A stretch of 64,000 nt of DNA from Hirsutella rhossiliensis (GCF_020360975.1 NW_025408671.1:4464001-4528000); one strand, 5' to 3'; shown: positions 13,811-27,700, counted from the first letter of the stretch. Notes: a model not told the origin generated them from the letters alone. Numbers and translations are program-made.

Positions 13811-16800
13811 AATAGTAGTAATTCCTATTCCCCTAACTATTTATTCTCCTAAAGTCTATATTTAGTAGAACGTAAGATAAAGAATAAGGAAAGGGATAAG
13901 TTAACCTCGACCTATAAACCCTAATATCTTCTTAGGAAGAAAGCTCCTACTTATATACTAACGAATACCGGCTTCTTAATCTCTTTTTATAGAAGAAATA
14001 CTTAGGGAACTCTAGATAGAAGTAAAACTTTAATATATTAAAGCTTAAGTATTATAGAGCTTCTATTAATAGTTAGAAAGATACTTATTTCTAGGATATT
14101 TCCCGTTAAGTGCTTATAGAAATAAAAGATAGCTAGATCGCCTACCTTAGTAGTAGGAATAACGCTTAGAGGAATTAAGAGTAGAACTTCTATAATATAA
14201 CTTACTAGCTTACTTAGCTAATCGTTAAAGCCTATAAGAACGAATTAATAACCTAGAATACGTTCTAGCGATAAGGTAATATTAGCTATAAGTAACGGAG
14301 CTATATAGAAATTAGTATAGTATAGCTTCTCCCGCCCTGCCTTAACTACCTCTATTAAAAGGATAAAGCCCTAGAAGTTCGCTAAGAAGTTCGCTAAACT
14401 ATAATAAATAAAGTAAGGAAGAACCTCTAAATAATACTACCCTTAATAGCACGTTTATAATAATAACCTTAGCGAACTAGCTAGTAAGTCTAATTATAAA
14501 AGAAGCTCTTATAAGACTACTAGTAAAAGCTATAGTAAGAGATACTAGGGATAATACTACTATAAACCCTCCTTAAGCACCCCTAGTATATATTAAACTA
14601 GAAGATATAGGGAAGTTTAACCCTATTAGCCCCTTTAATATAATATTTAACGTCCTTAAAGAAACTAAGAAAACGATTATATATAGAAGCGTTAATTAAT
14701 TTATCGATTCCCTAAAATAGGTAGCTATCTATAGACTAGAATACGCTAATAAACTAGTAATACTTATCCTTAGTTTACTCTATAGAACCGCTATTAAATA
14801 GTATTTTAGTAATCTTAGCGAATCCGACTAAGCTATACTTTATACCCTAGACTAAGGATATACCGCCTAGTATACTAAACTATAAAAACGCTTTACTATC
14901 TAGCTAAAAGTAGCTTTAAGATCGTTATAAATAGAACGATTTACTACCTTAGATATTATAAATAGAGCCGACTTTTATAGATAGATATTAAAGCTCCGCT
15001 AAAAAGCGAAAGTAGTACTATACTTAGAAGAGCACCTTACTATACTAGTCTATTAATAACTAAACGTATTACTATAAGAATTATTCTACCGACCTACTAG
15101 TCTAAAATTATTTAATATCTAGATTAATAACTATAAGTAACTTATCCTATAGTTAGAAACTAAGCTAACGGTCGGGTTATAGGGGAAGATAAGCAACGTA
15201 ATAAAAGGACGTATATAAGGCGGGTTACGTAAAACTAAGAATAAGACTATAGTAAACTCTGCCTTATCTATAGCTAAACTAACCGGCTAGAAACCCTAGG
15301 AATAAAGATAATTTTAATAGAAAGGAAATATAACGACTATATTAAGATAGAATAATCTACGCTAGGTAGACGTAGGCCTAGTACTAAACTAGTTAACTAG
15401 TCCTTAAACCGGACTATAGCCTTAAGATTTAAAACTAAAGGAGGGGGCTCTTAGGAAAACCTAATTGTTATTAACCTCGCTTATTAGCTTTAAGCGGTAC
15501 TAACTAACGACTAAGGCGGGATCTATCTTTCCTAGGAAATATAAAACTAGATCCTATTTACCTAGGATAAAGGGCTAGAAGATAGTAATACTACCGCTAA
15601 CGTAGGAGAAGAAACTAAAGAAATAAAAGATAAGATCTTATTTATTCCCGATATAATAGAAGTAGAACCTATAGGACCGAGCCGTTCGCTTAGAATACTA
15701 AGGAACTAGCTAACTATAAGAGCGGCGCTATAAACTAAAATATCGGATCTATTAAAGCTATCTTAGTTTACGTACGCTTAAATATCTATCTTTAGAACTA
15801 AAGGCCTAGACTAGCTATTAAACGTATATATAGACTCTAATATAGCCTGCTCTATAATTAAGGAAGACTAGCTTAACTACTTTAACGATATAACCCTTAA
15901 TATAACCTAGTAGGTCCTACTATCTAGTATAAGGAAAAGCTAAACTAAGGGTTAAGCGACCTTAATAATAAATATCCTAGGGAAATAAGGAACGGGATTT
16001 AAGGTTAGATAATTTACTATCGGCGCTTAGGTAGTCTAGACCCTATTTATAGGATTATTGCTTAGATAAGATTTCTTAGTACTAAACGAAGTCGATATCT
16101 TAAATTCTAAGGGAATAATATCTATTAGCTTATATAGTAACCTAATAGTTATAGCTCGCTTAACTTAATAAGGCTACGCGATCCGTTATTAGGTTACGTA
16201 CTAAGCTAACGTCGACGTCCCTATATATAAGATAGAACGCCTACTAGCGTAGATTAAGGATATACTAAGGGATCGTAACCTAGTATTCTTTCTAAGAAAC
16301 TTATTATTAGCCTATAACCTAATCTAAGGTATAACTTTAGTTATAGCGGTTAATACTACCGCTCGCTATATTAGATTTAAGAAAGGATAGTACTTAAGAA
16401 TATTAGTAGACCTTAGCGATAAAATATAGTTTTTATAGATCGACCTACTTAAGGAAACCCTAGCTAGGGTAACTCTAACTAAAGAGCCGGCTATATAGAA
16501 AACTATAGAATATAGCGACCTATACTAAGTTACTAACCTATTAATAGAAACCTTAGAAGAAGGGAGCCCTAAGTCCGCTAAAGGGGAACTCCTTTTATAG
16601 ATATATAAATAGACTCTAAACTATAAGATCGGGATTATATAAGACTATAGCCTCCTAGAAATAACTACTTTAAAGGACGTTAAAATATATAATTAAGACC
16701 CCGCGTTTATAGAAAAGATCTAATATATAGTCGCCTTCTTCTTAACCCTATAAAAGGACTAAGGTACTATTAAGGTCTACCTAAACTACTATATATATAT

Positions 16801-16899
16801 TCTATTAATAGAAAATTAGTACTTATATAAACTAGCGTTTAGGGCTTACCCGCTTAGCTAAAAGGATAAGGCACTAATCGACTAGACTTATAAGGACCT

Positions 16900-18800
16900 A
16901 TACTAAAAGGGGTATATAGAATAGGCTATAAAGCTAACCCCGTTCGCTTACCTTATATTTATAGTTTAGAGAACTATATATAGTAACGAAAAGGGCTAAA
17001 TAGTAGTAGACCTACGCGCTCTTAATAGCGTAGCTATCTTAGACGCTTACTTAATACCGCTCTAAGGAGATATAATCTAAAAGCTATAAGGGAAATACTT
17101 TATTTCTACTATAGACGCTCGGTCTTTCTTTTATTAGTTCCTTATCTATAAGGAGTATTAAGAAAGGTTTACGGTAATTAGCTATAAAGGCTTAGAACGA
17201 CTAACGGTAGCCTTAATAGGATATAAGAACTTACTTATATACGTTTAAAGATTTATAGACTAAATCCTCTAGGAATACGCAGAATATTCCTTTAGGTATA
17301 TCGATAATATCGTAATATACTTAGATATAAAAGATAACTATATTTATTACCTTTAAGCTATCTTTTAACTCTTTATAGACTATAACCTAGCCTTAGCTAG
17401 ATTAAAATTATTCCTAGGCTACCTATCTATAAAACTACTAGGATTTTAAGTTAATAGTATTAGCCTAATTAATACTAAAGAACGAGTATAAGTATTATAG
17501 GATATAGAGTTTCTAAATACCCTATAAGTACTAGAAAAGTAGCTTAGCTTAGTTAACTAGCTATAGTACCTAGTAGCTTACTTCTTTTAAAGGGTAAAGG
17601 CGCTCTAGGTTTAGAAAATAGCGATACTTAAGGAAGTATAAGATAGTTAAGCGCTGCTTAAAGGATCGGTAAGGAATAGATATACCTCTAAAGTAACGTA
17701 CTAACCTTCCTTAGCGGAGGAATAGGCCTTCTAAGATATTATAAACGCTTTTATAAAACTAACGCGGCTATACTATTTCGACTTACGACGGCTATTATTC
17801 TTATAAATCGACGCTAGCCGTAAGCTAGGCTTTATAGTAGTAGCCTTCTACCTTATACTAAGGGTAGACTAGAACCTAGGAAAGACCCTGCCCTAGATAA
17901 GTATCTAGCTAATCCTTTACCTTAGTAAACGCCTAACTAGCGGAGAACCTAGATACTAGCCGACTAAACTTAAAGTCGCTTATCTTTCCTAGGTATATTA
18001 GAAGCTCTAGTTATATATTATTTCTACCTTACTATTAAAGGTTATTATACTAACTAACTATACTACTATTAGTATAATACTAAAGTAAATATCGCTATTT
18101 ACTACTAGTATAAAGACTAATAATTAGCTCGTGCTTACTTTATAGTACCTTAGCTAGTTTCCCTTAAAGGTCTACTATATTCCTAGAACCGCTAATATCC
18201 TTACTAATATACTATCTTAACTACTATCTATAATACCTAGGAAATATAAACCTAGGGAATTAGACCGCGTTTAGAAAGATAAAGCGCTAATCGAATATAT
18301 ATATATAGTTATAGAATCCTTTATTTAACCTAACCTACGCTAGAAGATCTAAGGAGTATATATAGAAGAACCGAGGTAGGCCGGTATATTAAAGTAGCTT
18401 AGAAATAAAGAGTCCTAAGTCGGTCTCTTATTTATTTAGCGGAATAGGTTACTCTACCTAGTTAAGTCCGAAGGTCGTTATCGGCTCTATATCCTTACTA
18501 TCTACGCTAAGGAAATTATCGCTAATAACTATACGCGTAAATTTTACCTTAGACGGCGAAGGATATAGGAGGAGTTATCCTCTACGTTCGCTATTACTAG
18601 CCTTAAGTTACGTCCCTAGCCTTACCTTTTTATATAATCGCTATAGATTTTATAATAGGACTTCTAGACGTCCCTATAAACCGAACTCTATAGATACTAC
18701 TTATTAGGGTCTACTATAATATACTATTAACGGTAACTAATAAATTCTTAAAAATAAGGCTCCTTATCTTAAGCTACGATTAATTTACCGCGAAAGACTA
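16900..18800 (+). pseudogene. RIPed gypsy pol (reverse transcriptase to integrase)
   Basis: The plus-strand reading gives RYIDNIVIYLD at 17,294-17,326, a gypsy RT active site with Asp-to-Asn from RIP. IAIDFIIGL follows at 18,637-18,663, where gypsy integrases carry their DFI phrase. The interval between them fits the RT connection, RNase H and the zinc-binding part of integrase. The stops are TAA and TAG, as expected from mutated CAA/CAG/TGG. The limits are approximate. Confidence 0.65.
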
Positions 18801-20429
18801 AGCTAAGGTACTATTTACTAAGTTAATACGCTATAACTAAGGGATTCCTGCTTAGATTATCTCTAACTAAGACCCTAAGTTCCTTTTAGCGTTTTAGAAA
18901 GGACTATAAATAGCGTATAGGTCTAAGTTACTAGTATCTATAGCTTAGTATCCCTAGACCGATAGCTTATCGGAACGACGTAACTAGGTAGTTAAAACCG
19001 CGCTTTAGTTCTTTATAACTAACTTCTTATCCTATTAATAGGTCGACGTATTACTACTACTTTAATTTACCCTTAATAACTCTTACTCCGCGGTAATCGG
19101 TACTTTTCTAAGTAAGCTACTAACTAGGATATAGATAGATAATAGTAAGCGATACCTTAGAGAAGGCCCCTTATAAATAGATAGGGAGATATTCTAGGAC
19201 TAGGCTAGGATCTCGATCGCTCTAGCCTAGGTAGGAATAAAAAAGCGGTATAACGTAAAGCACTAAGTACTAAAGTTTAAACCTAGAGACTAGGTATAGC
19301 TCTAGCTAGGGAAAGGATATAGCGTAGCCGATAAACGGGTAGTAAAGTTAAAGGAATGCTATATAAGACCGTTTAAAGTCCTTAAGCGGATTAGCTATCT
19401 AGCCTACTACCTTAACCTAGCCGGATCCTTAAATATTTACGACGTTATTTTTATTATATAGCTATAGCTAGCTAAATAACTAGACGCCTAACCTAGCCCG
19501 GAACCTAATACTAACTACTAGGAAGTCGAAAGAATCCTTAACTCTAGAACTTATAGATATAGCTAAGGGACCGCTTATATAGAATACCTCGTTAGCTAAA
19601 AAGGCTAGCTAAGTAGCTATAATTCCTAGGTAGCCGCTAAGGATATCGTCGCTAAAGACCTTATTAAAGAATTTACTATATAGTAAGGAGTATTATAAGG
19701 TTATATTACCTATACTTAAAAGCTCTACGCGCGCGCTATATAATAGTACGAGCCGCTATAGCTAAGAGAGAAATAACGGTATATAATACGCGCTGTTATT
19801 ATTCGTTCTCTTAAAAGTCTAGGGACGGGTTAACTAGCTAATAAGTATTAATAAGCCGCCCGCGGCGAACGGTAACCTAATTCTATATTTACTTATATTT
19901 ATTTTTATTTTAAGAACCCGATTTCCCTATCCTTTTACGCTCCCTTTTCTATACTAAACCGCGCCCTTCTTATACTTATATTTAAGGTTCCCGCTATCTA
20001 GGGCTATAAGTATTATAGTAAAGACCTAGTATATCGCTAGTATTTCTCTAACTAAATCTACCGCCGACCGCTATACCTAAGCTTTAAGGGATTCCGCTAA
20101 GTAGTTTAATTATATAGGAATAAGGCGGAGCTCCTCTATAACCTTAAGTTTAATATAGCCGTATTTACTAAGTAGAAATAGGATAATTATAGCATATATA
20201 CTAACTACCGCGACCTCCTTATAGGAGAAGGGTACGATCTTAACGCGGGCTTAGTAGAAAACGGTATATACTACGCCCCTCTATCTCTTCCCCTAGCTAA
20301 AGCCTATAATCTACGTAAACGTAACTAGCTATACTTCTCTACGCCTTATAGTATCGCCGCCCGTTATATTACTACTATAACTCTTATAACTACCTAAACT
20401 AAGGTAAACGCGACGTTAACTATCTAACT

Positions 20430-21780
20430 ATAGTAAGTCGGCGCTTCCCGTCGCCCTATTCCTAGTACTCCGTTATACGTTTACTTCGATAACTATGCCT
20501 TATCGCTATTAAGCTTTAGTAATTTATCTAGTAACTCGCTACCCTTAGTTTTAGGCATTATAAGGAAAACCCTTAGTACCCCTTAAAACGCTTATAGGTA
20601 GTTTACCCTATCGTTTAATAAGGACGAGCTTTTTCCCCTATCGCTATAGGACCTAGATAGAGCTATCTTCCCTAATAAAACTAAGAAGATAACTAGCGCC
20701 CTTAGAACTACGTAGATCGCTACTATCTTAGCCGACGTCGTTAATAAGCTCTTATTTAGATAGGTAGCCTTTATAAACGCCGAGATACTTAAGATCGTCG
20801 CTACCGTTACTAGTATAAAGTGCCTCCCTACCTATCTAAAGATATTTAAGGCCGCCGCTATAGAGGAGCGCGAGGCCTCTAGTATACTAAGAACTTATAA
20901 GTTTAAAGAGACCCTTAAGCGTACCCCGGCTAGGACTAGAGGATCTAGTATAGTAGACTTTATATTCGACGAGCTATTAAGGAACCTATTTACTAGACGC
21001 TTACTCGCCGCCCCCGCGGCCTAGCCCTCTACTCCCTTTAAGCGGGCTAACCTATTCGCTAAGGAATAGGCCCTAATACTAGTCTAATAAAAGCTTAACC
21101 CCTTCTAGGTTCTAAGTTATAGAAAACCTAGACTATTCCCTATTATACCTTTTATAGTATACTTTAATAACCTAGCTAATATAAATAGCTATATAAGTAT
21201 TATTTACTCTAGGTTAAAAGCGCTAGTTTATAGAGCCTTAAATATAGCTATAATTTAGGTAAATCTATTTACCGCTATCTATAAGGAGGCTAACGCCGAC
21301 CTCTTACTTAGCTAGTACGCCGCCCTTACTAAAGTGCCCGCTTACTTTATCTATTAGTTTGCTTTCGCTGCTTACCTCTTAGATAACTTACTTAAGCTCG
21401 CCGCGGTATATTAAAGAGCGGCCTACGTTAGCCCCTTATATATACTAGTAGCGGCCTACTTTTATATAGCTAACGTAATAGCTTATTTTAACTTATTAAA
21501 CTAAAAGTTTACTAACGTATACTTAGGTAGGTTCTAGAACCTAGGCCGAACTATATAAGTACTAATAGTAGTAATCTATAACTAGATTATAGCCTCTTAT
21601 AATAGACTAGCTATAATACTCTTAGTAGAACTAGCCTTAAATAATACTTATAGCGCGCTTATTTATAGAGCCTTTAATATATAAGATACCTTAAACGATA
21701 TACTAGTAGGCCTTAAGGAACTAATAAAGGAGGAAGCTAAGGAGGAGATTCCCCGCCCTACCTTTACCCCTATAGTATAA
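20430..21780 (+). pseudogene. RIPed extra reading frame downstream of pol, function unknown
   Basis: One plus-strand frame runs from at least 20,440 to about 21,780. In the 130 codons beginning near 20,626 it has only four stops, all TAG (the RIP product of CAG or TGG). The next frame over the same stretch has about eight stops in 75 codons. The frame continues without a shift to near 21,780, around 445 codons. The N-terminal half looks mixed and charged. The C-terminal half is rich in Ala, Leu and Tyr with hydrophobic runs. I recognise no gag, chromodomain or integrase motif. It follows pol and precedes the 3' LTR, the place where some gypsy elements carry a third ORF. Coding capacity is inferred. 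Confidence 0.5.
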
Positions 21781-21838
21781 GATAGTTAGTTACTAGTTTA
21801 GCCTTATTATATCCTTAGTCCTATTTATTTTTTTTACT

Positions 21839-21993
21839 AGCTTAGCTATAAAGCGCCCTTAGTTATAATTAGTTTTCCCTAGCTTAGCTATACTACGCCC
21901 TTAGCTTTACTTATTTATTACCTTAGCTTAGCTACCTAGCGCCCTTAGTTTTAATAGTATTTTACTTTTAGCTTAGCCGCCTCGCGCCCTTAG
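21839..21993 (+). repeat. ~44-bp imperfect tandem repeat, four copies
   Basis: The phrase agcttagc followed ten or so bases later by cgccctta recurs at 21,839, 21,881, 21,925 and 21,970, at spacings of 42, 44 and 45 bp. It lies between the extra frame and the 3' LTR of the plus-strand gypsy element, a position where tandem repeats are common in LTR elements. Confidence 0.75.
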
Positions 21994-22156
21994 TATTAGT
22001 TCTACTAGGTTACGTCTTAGATAAAATATAGGTTATCTTTTATATTAACCTTAGAAATCTATATAACTTTACTATAATTCCTTATTAGCGTAATTCTTAC
22101 TTAAATACTATAAGAGACTAATAAGGATATTAGTTAATTCTTTTACCTTAAGTATT

Positions 22157-22864
22157 TATTATAGGATACCCTATAGTCGATAATCTAGGTACCTATAATA
22201 ATATCGGCCTCTCTTAGGGAAGTTACCCTTAACTCCTTAAGGCTCCTTATAGAAGAAGGAACCTAGAAGCTACTAAGTAAACTCTAGGAAATTACCTAGA
22301 AATCCTAGAAATAATAACTAAGCGGATTATATAGATATTTTATAAAGATTTCCCTTAGGGATATATTATATAGGTAATATACTATAATTTCTTAAGTAAT
22401 AATAGCTCCTTAAGGATTATATTAATATTTCCTTAAGAAGTTACTATAAGAATATAGTAAGGAAATTATAAAGAAATACTTATACTTACCTAGGGAAAAT
22501 ACTAGGAAATACCGCTAATACGCTATACTACTATTATATAATTATAAGGTTAAGATATTACTTAGTTAAAGCCCTAAGTAAGGTCTTACGCTTACTATAA
22601 TATATATATAAAAGATAGAGAACTAGCTAGATCTTAAGTAGGTAAAGAAGAATATAGATAGTTATTACTACTCTTACTTTAACTTATAAGACTAGTAGCT
22701 AGTTTATATTTAACGCGCGTAATAATATATAGTAGCTAGTTTATATAATATATTTAATTATATATAGTAGCTAGTCTATTTAATTACCTATTAGACTTAT
22801 ATTAAATCTAAGTAAATAGCTAGGTTAAAGTACTAGCCTTATACTAAGGGACTAGTATATAATA
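22157..22864 (+). repeat. 3' LTR (plus-strand gypsy)
   Basis: Direct repeat of 13,125-13,810. It has a ~22-bp extra piece near its start and slightly more RIP transitions in places. The base after its end (22,865) is exactly where LINE homology begins. Confidence 0.82.
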
Positions 22865-25153
22865 TTTAACTAGCTTTACTTTTACTTTTTTTTACTTTAA
22901 GGCTAGTTTAAGCGCTTAAGCCTAAGTATCGACTTATAGTATAATAGTTTAAAGGATATAGTTTAACTTAGTTAAGTCTAGGTTAAGTTTAATATACTAT
23001 ATCTTAGGTTTTAGGGTTACTTAAGCTAGGTTAATAGTACTATCCTTTTAAATATAGAAAAATCTTATATACTCCTTTCTTAAGGTAGCGAGTTTAAGTT
23101 ATAGTCTTATTACCTCTTATATAAGTTATATTATACTATCTAAGGTTTTATTATAACTATCTTAAAGCGGGTAATAGATATTAAAGTCTCTTACTATTAC
23201 TATAAGATACTTTAATTTAATTATATATAGGTCTTATAACGCTTTAGCCCTTATAGCCCTTAGTAGTAAGTAAATCGTTTATAGTTTAATACTATCCTTA
23301 AAAATTACCTTACTTTAATTTAGTTTAAACTAAGGTAACTAAGTTCTTAGCCTAAGCCTTTTATATATATATAGCGTATACCTCCCCTCCTTATAAACTA
23401 AGCTATAAGGCGCTACTTTAAGAGGTAGGGCCTTACTTCTTAGTATAGCTTTTACTTCTTATAGTACTATTAAGTTAAAGCTAGCTTAGTAGTAAAGCGC
23501 TAACTAAGCTAGCTTATATCTCTTTTATATATTTTAAAATAGTACTTTTAGTTATATATAGGTAAGGTTAAAGTAAAAGGGGTTATTTATATAAGGAGGG
23601 AGGCGCTTTATCTCTTAGCGCTTTTTTATTTACTATACCTATAAATATCGTTTATACTTAGTTTAGCCTTCCTAGCCTTACTAGCTAGTAGGTATCTTAA
23701 GCTTAACCTTTTATCTTAGCGCGGTTTACTTAATTCTTACTTTTAAACTATAGTTAATTTAAGAATGCCTTAGGTTTTAACGGTAAGTAGTACTTATTAC
23801 TTAGCGTAAGTCTAAGTATTCGCGAACTATTAAGGTCGTTATAAATAGTTTTCCCTTACCTTTTCCTAGGCTTTATTTACTATAAGGTAAGTTTAGGTCT
23901 ATAATAAGTAGTCCCTTTAATATAAGATATAGTTATAAGGGATTTTGCTTTTCTTAGCTTTATATTTATCCTTACCTTTATTATATACTATACTTTTATA
24001 TTAGCTATAGAGTTATATTAATATATATCGCTTAGTAATATAGCTATACTTATAATAGTTATAGTACCTTTATAGTTAGACTAACTTATTATAAGGTTTA
24101 TATTAAAAGATATATACTTTAAAGACTAAGCTTAAGTTATAAAGCTTATTAGCCTCTTTTAAGCTACTAACCTTAATAAGTATATTTATTACTATTAATA
24201 TCTTAAATTAAGGGTATAGCGCCTAGGCTTAAAAGACCTTAACTTTATTTACCTTTATAATCTTATAAAGTAATCGCTCCTTATTTACTATTACTGCCTT
24301 TAAAGGGATATTCTTAGTAACTACTATATATATATAATAAGTAATTATAGCCTTTAGTTTAAATATAGCCTTAACCTAGCCTTAGTCTCTTTAATAGGCT
24401 CTTACTAAGATATTAAATATAACTATAATATCTCTACTTTAAAGGTACCTTATTACTATAGCGCTTATAGCTTTTAGGGCTATATTTACCGCCTTTACTA
24501 TATCCTTTAGTTCGCAGCTTAGGATTTTAGGCGGTACCTTAGTAAGGACTATAATAATCTCGCGTTTATAGCGCGGTAGGACTTATTTTACCGCGGCTTT
24601 ATATTAGGTCGGTCCCTTAGTCTTAGCTACGACCGCGGCCTAAGTTCGCTTTAGGCCCCCTAGGCCTAAAGCGATACTTAAGTAGAGTTCTTCCTTAACT
24701 ACCTCTTTAATTACTTCCTAGATTATTATCTTAAAGCTCTTATCTATATAAAGTACTACTAATAATATACTACTAGCGCGGCTCTTTACCTTAGAGAGCT
24801 ATTTAACTACTACTTATACCTTATTAAACTATATACTTAAGATAAAGCCCGCGAGTTTATTATATATTACTTTTTTTATAAGGTCGCTTAGCGCTTAGGC
24901 TAGTATTATATCCTTACTTTAAGTTTATTAACTCGCCCTATTAAGGTATATAAATTTAAGTAGCGTCTTTTTACGTAATATACTTTAGTTAAGCTTAGTA
25001 TATTAAGGGCTACTATTATATTTACCTACCCCTTAGCCTTAGTATAATATTATTATTAAGAGTAATTAATACTATTAAATTAATTCCTAGTATTAGTTAG
25101 TATTTTAGTTATAATATATACCTACTATAAGTATATATTAGTTTTATAAGAAG
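22865..25153 (-). mobile_element. Truncated second LINE copy (minus strand)
   Basis: This 2,289-bp segment aligns end to end with 3,727-6,014 (2,288 bp), as a direct repeat with RIP-type differences. It is the 5' part of the LINE in the minus-strand sense. The RT-bearing 3' part is missing: the copy stops at the LTR end at 22,864, and the sequence on the far side of the LTR element is a gypsy LTR, not LINE. The loss therefore came from truncation or rearrangement rather than a simple insertion. Confidence 0.75.
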
Positions 25154-25837
25154 TTTTTTAAAGGAACTTTTTAATTAAAGTTATTATTATTATTAAGGCT
25201 ATTATTAATATTATAGCTATTACTATAAGTATATATTAATAAGGTAGCCTATATAGCTAAGAATAAACTAATACTTTAAGTAAAGTAAAACTTACTTATT
25301 ATTATTATTACTATAGTTAAAGAAAGGAGAGAAAGAAGGAAAGAAGGAAAGGGGGGGTACTATATTATATACCCCTTAATAAAGGAGGCTACTTAAGGCT
25401 AAGAGGATAGGTAACCTAAGGCTTATATAAGTCTAGGCCGGCCGCTAGCTACTTAAGGGCGTATATAATAAGTTACGCCCTTATTTAAATAGCTAGCTAG
25501 CTAATAAGTATAAAGCTAAGTTCTAGCTACCTAAGCTAATAAGCGTAGGGATAATAAGGCTAGTAGTATAAGCTTAATTATATAGAAGCTATTAATAAGG
25601 TAGCGCTATACCGCGCTTAAGGGAGGGTATTATATAAAAGTTTTTAACTATTATAAGTTATAAGCTTAAGCTATAGCCTAAGCTATATAGTTATATATAA
25701 AGGGCTAGATCTTATATATATATATATAGGCTAGCTATATATAAAAGAGCTTTATATAGCTTATTAATATTATTTTATAAATAGTACCTATATATATACC
25801 TTTACTTACTCTATAATAAATAGTTATAGTAAAGATA
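25154..25837. other. Unassigned RIPed spacer with purine tract
   Basis: RIPed sequence between the LINE copy and the copia LTR. It includes an imperfect (gaaag/gaaggaaag) purine tract ending in seven G at about 25,325-25,360 and several gctagctag palindromic runs near 25,490. I find no domain. Confidence 0.5.
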
Positions 25838-26238
25838 TAATTATTATATTACCTTAATTATTTTTCTTTTCTTTATTTAACGCCCTTTTTTATATTTATT
25901 TAGTATTATAATTAATAAAAAAGATTATACTTAAAGAAACTATTAATATCCTCTTAACTGCTAAGCTTTTTACTAGTTTTTCCTTTCCTTTTTAGCTATT
26001 ACTAATATATCTATCTTATCTCTTATTACTTTTATAGGAAGCTATCGCTACTTTTACTTCCCTTTATACCCTTACCCTCCCCTTTATACCTCCTTTTAGC
26101 TTATTTTTCCTTTTTCTATACTAGTATTTTTTAGCTTCCTAGGTCCCTCTTATTAAGGGATATCTCTAAGAACTATAAAATTAAGCTATACTTCGCGATA
26201 TACCTCCTTAGCTATAGCTTACCTTTATAGAAAGGGTA
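25838..26238 (-). repeat. 3' LTR of the copia-like element (heavily RIPed)
   Basis: Aligns with 31,905-32,395. It differs almost only by C-to-T and G-to-A, for example tatttatttagtat here versus tatccatttagtgt in the right copy. It preserves the uninterrupted site (taggaagctatcg at 26,035-26,047) of the 97-bp insertion found in the other LTR. Confidence 0.75.
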
Positions 26239-27399
26239 AAGCTAAATAATTAAGCTAGTAAGTATATAAAAAAGGTCTTCGTTTATACTTATCTTTTACT
26301 TAAGAAATCTAAGATTTTACCCTAGGCCTTTTTCGACTTACTTTTAAGGAAAAAGGGGCCTAAGAAGAAATTAAGTCTTATAAGAAAGAAGGTCTTCTTT
26401 AAGGATAAGTCCTTAAAAAGAAAGCCTTTAAAAAGAATAAGTCCTAATTAAGCTAAGGGCCCTTTATTTAAATAAGTCTTAGTTCCTCTTTTTAGCTATA
26501 GACGTCTCCTTCCTTATATATACTATTAGCTCTTCTTATAAACTCTTAAGGTAAGCTTTTAAAGATAGCTTCTCTTAAACGTCTCCTAGCCTTATTTACT
26601 ATAAAAAGATAGCTAGCTTTTACTTTAGTAAGGGCTTTATAAGACCGCTAGCTTATATTAATCCTATTAAAACCTAATAAGTAGAAATAAGTCTTTTTTA
26701 GACCTCTTAGTATAACTAATACTAGTAAATATAGATATATTATAGCTAGGTTAATAGCTTTATATTTTCTTTAAGAATTTATATAGTTTATATATTATTA
26801 TATTTTATAGCTAATAGGGTCGGAACTTATAGTTATAAAGATATAAGTAGCTAGCTAAGGAAAATCGGTTTTTTAAACGCTTTTAAATAAGCTAGTAGCT
26901 TTACCTTTATACTTAAAGTTATAATAGTAGCTTATTTTAAAGCTCTTTAAGTAGTAAATCCTTTAAAAAGGGATATAATATACCTTTATAAGCTCTTTAT
27001 ATTTAAGGAATTATCTATAAAGGATAAATCGCTTAAATAAAAAAAGATTTTAGTAGCTAGTTTCTTCCTTCCTTACCCTCTTAGGTATAAACTATATAAT
27101 CTTATTAAATAAAGATAAAGAATAGCTTTATTTACTACTTCTTAGTACTTATAGCTAGGACTTTAGTTATACCTAGCTAGCTAGGAAACTAAAAAAGAGA
27201 TATTTAGTTTAATAGAAATAGCTATAAAAAAAAGGAGGGAGCTTACCTTTTATTAATATAGGTATTTCTCTTACTCCCTAGCTTAAAGAGATAGATTAAG
27301 TAAAAGCTCTTTATTTAATATATATATAAAAGGAAGCTTCTTATTAAGGGAATTAAGGAGGAATTTATAAGCGACCTTATTAATATAGGTATCCTAAGT

Positions 27400-27700
27400 A
27401 AGCTAGATAGTCTATTAAGACTTATTTTAAAGGATTTATATCCCTAAGAACTACTTTAGCTCCCTTAGCATTATTATCTTATACTTTTATTATAAGCCTT
27501 TTATAGCCTCCTTAGTAGTTACTTCTTCCTCATTTAAGTAAGCTTAGATAATATTATTAATATAGAAAAAGATAGTAATTTTACCGTTTTATATTATATA
27601 TAGTTCCTAAGGGCCTTTCTTAAAGCCTAGGGCTTTAAGGGAACCTATTAAATACTATTACTAAAAAAAAGGTAATCTTTATAGTTTATATAAAGCTTTC
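27400..27700 (-). pseudogene. RIPed copia-type reverse transcriptase core
   Basis: Minus-strand reading near 27,582-27,550 gives NGKITIFFYINNII, expected from a copia RT YVDD box after RIP. Stops interrupt the frame on both sides. The limits mark only the neighbourhood of the motif. Confidence 0.6.

Larger units (their letters stand above)
13125..22864 (+). mobile_element. Degenerate Ty3/gypsy LTR retrotransposon (plus strand)
   Basis: It is bounded by direct repeats of 686 bp (13,125-13,810) and 708 bp (22,157-22,864). Both start tatta and end tatataata, the RIP forms of TG...CA. Inside, on the plus strand, the RT core reads RYIDNIVIY (17,294-17,320; ancestral YIDD) and the integrase region reads IAIDFIIGL (18,637-18,663). 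The roughly 3 kb before RT has room for gag and protease. A further coding-like frame follows pol at about 20,430-21,780, and a ~44-bp tandem repeat precedes the 3' LTR. All frames are broken by TAA/TAG. I see no matching 5-bp target duplication: ttgcc flanks on the left and tttaa on the right. Confidence 0.8.
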
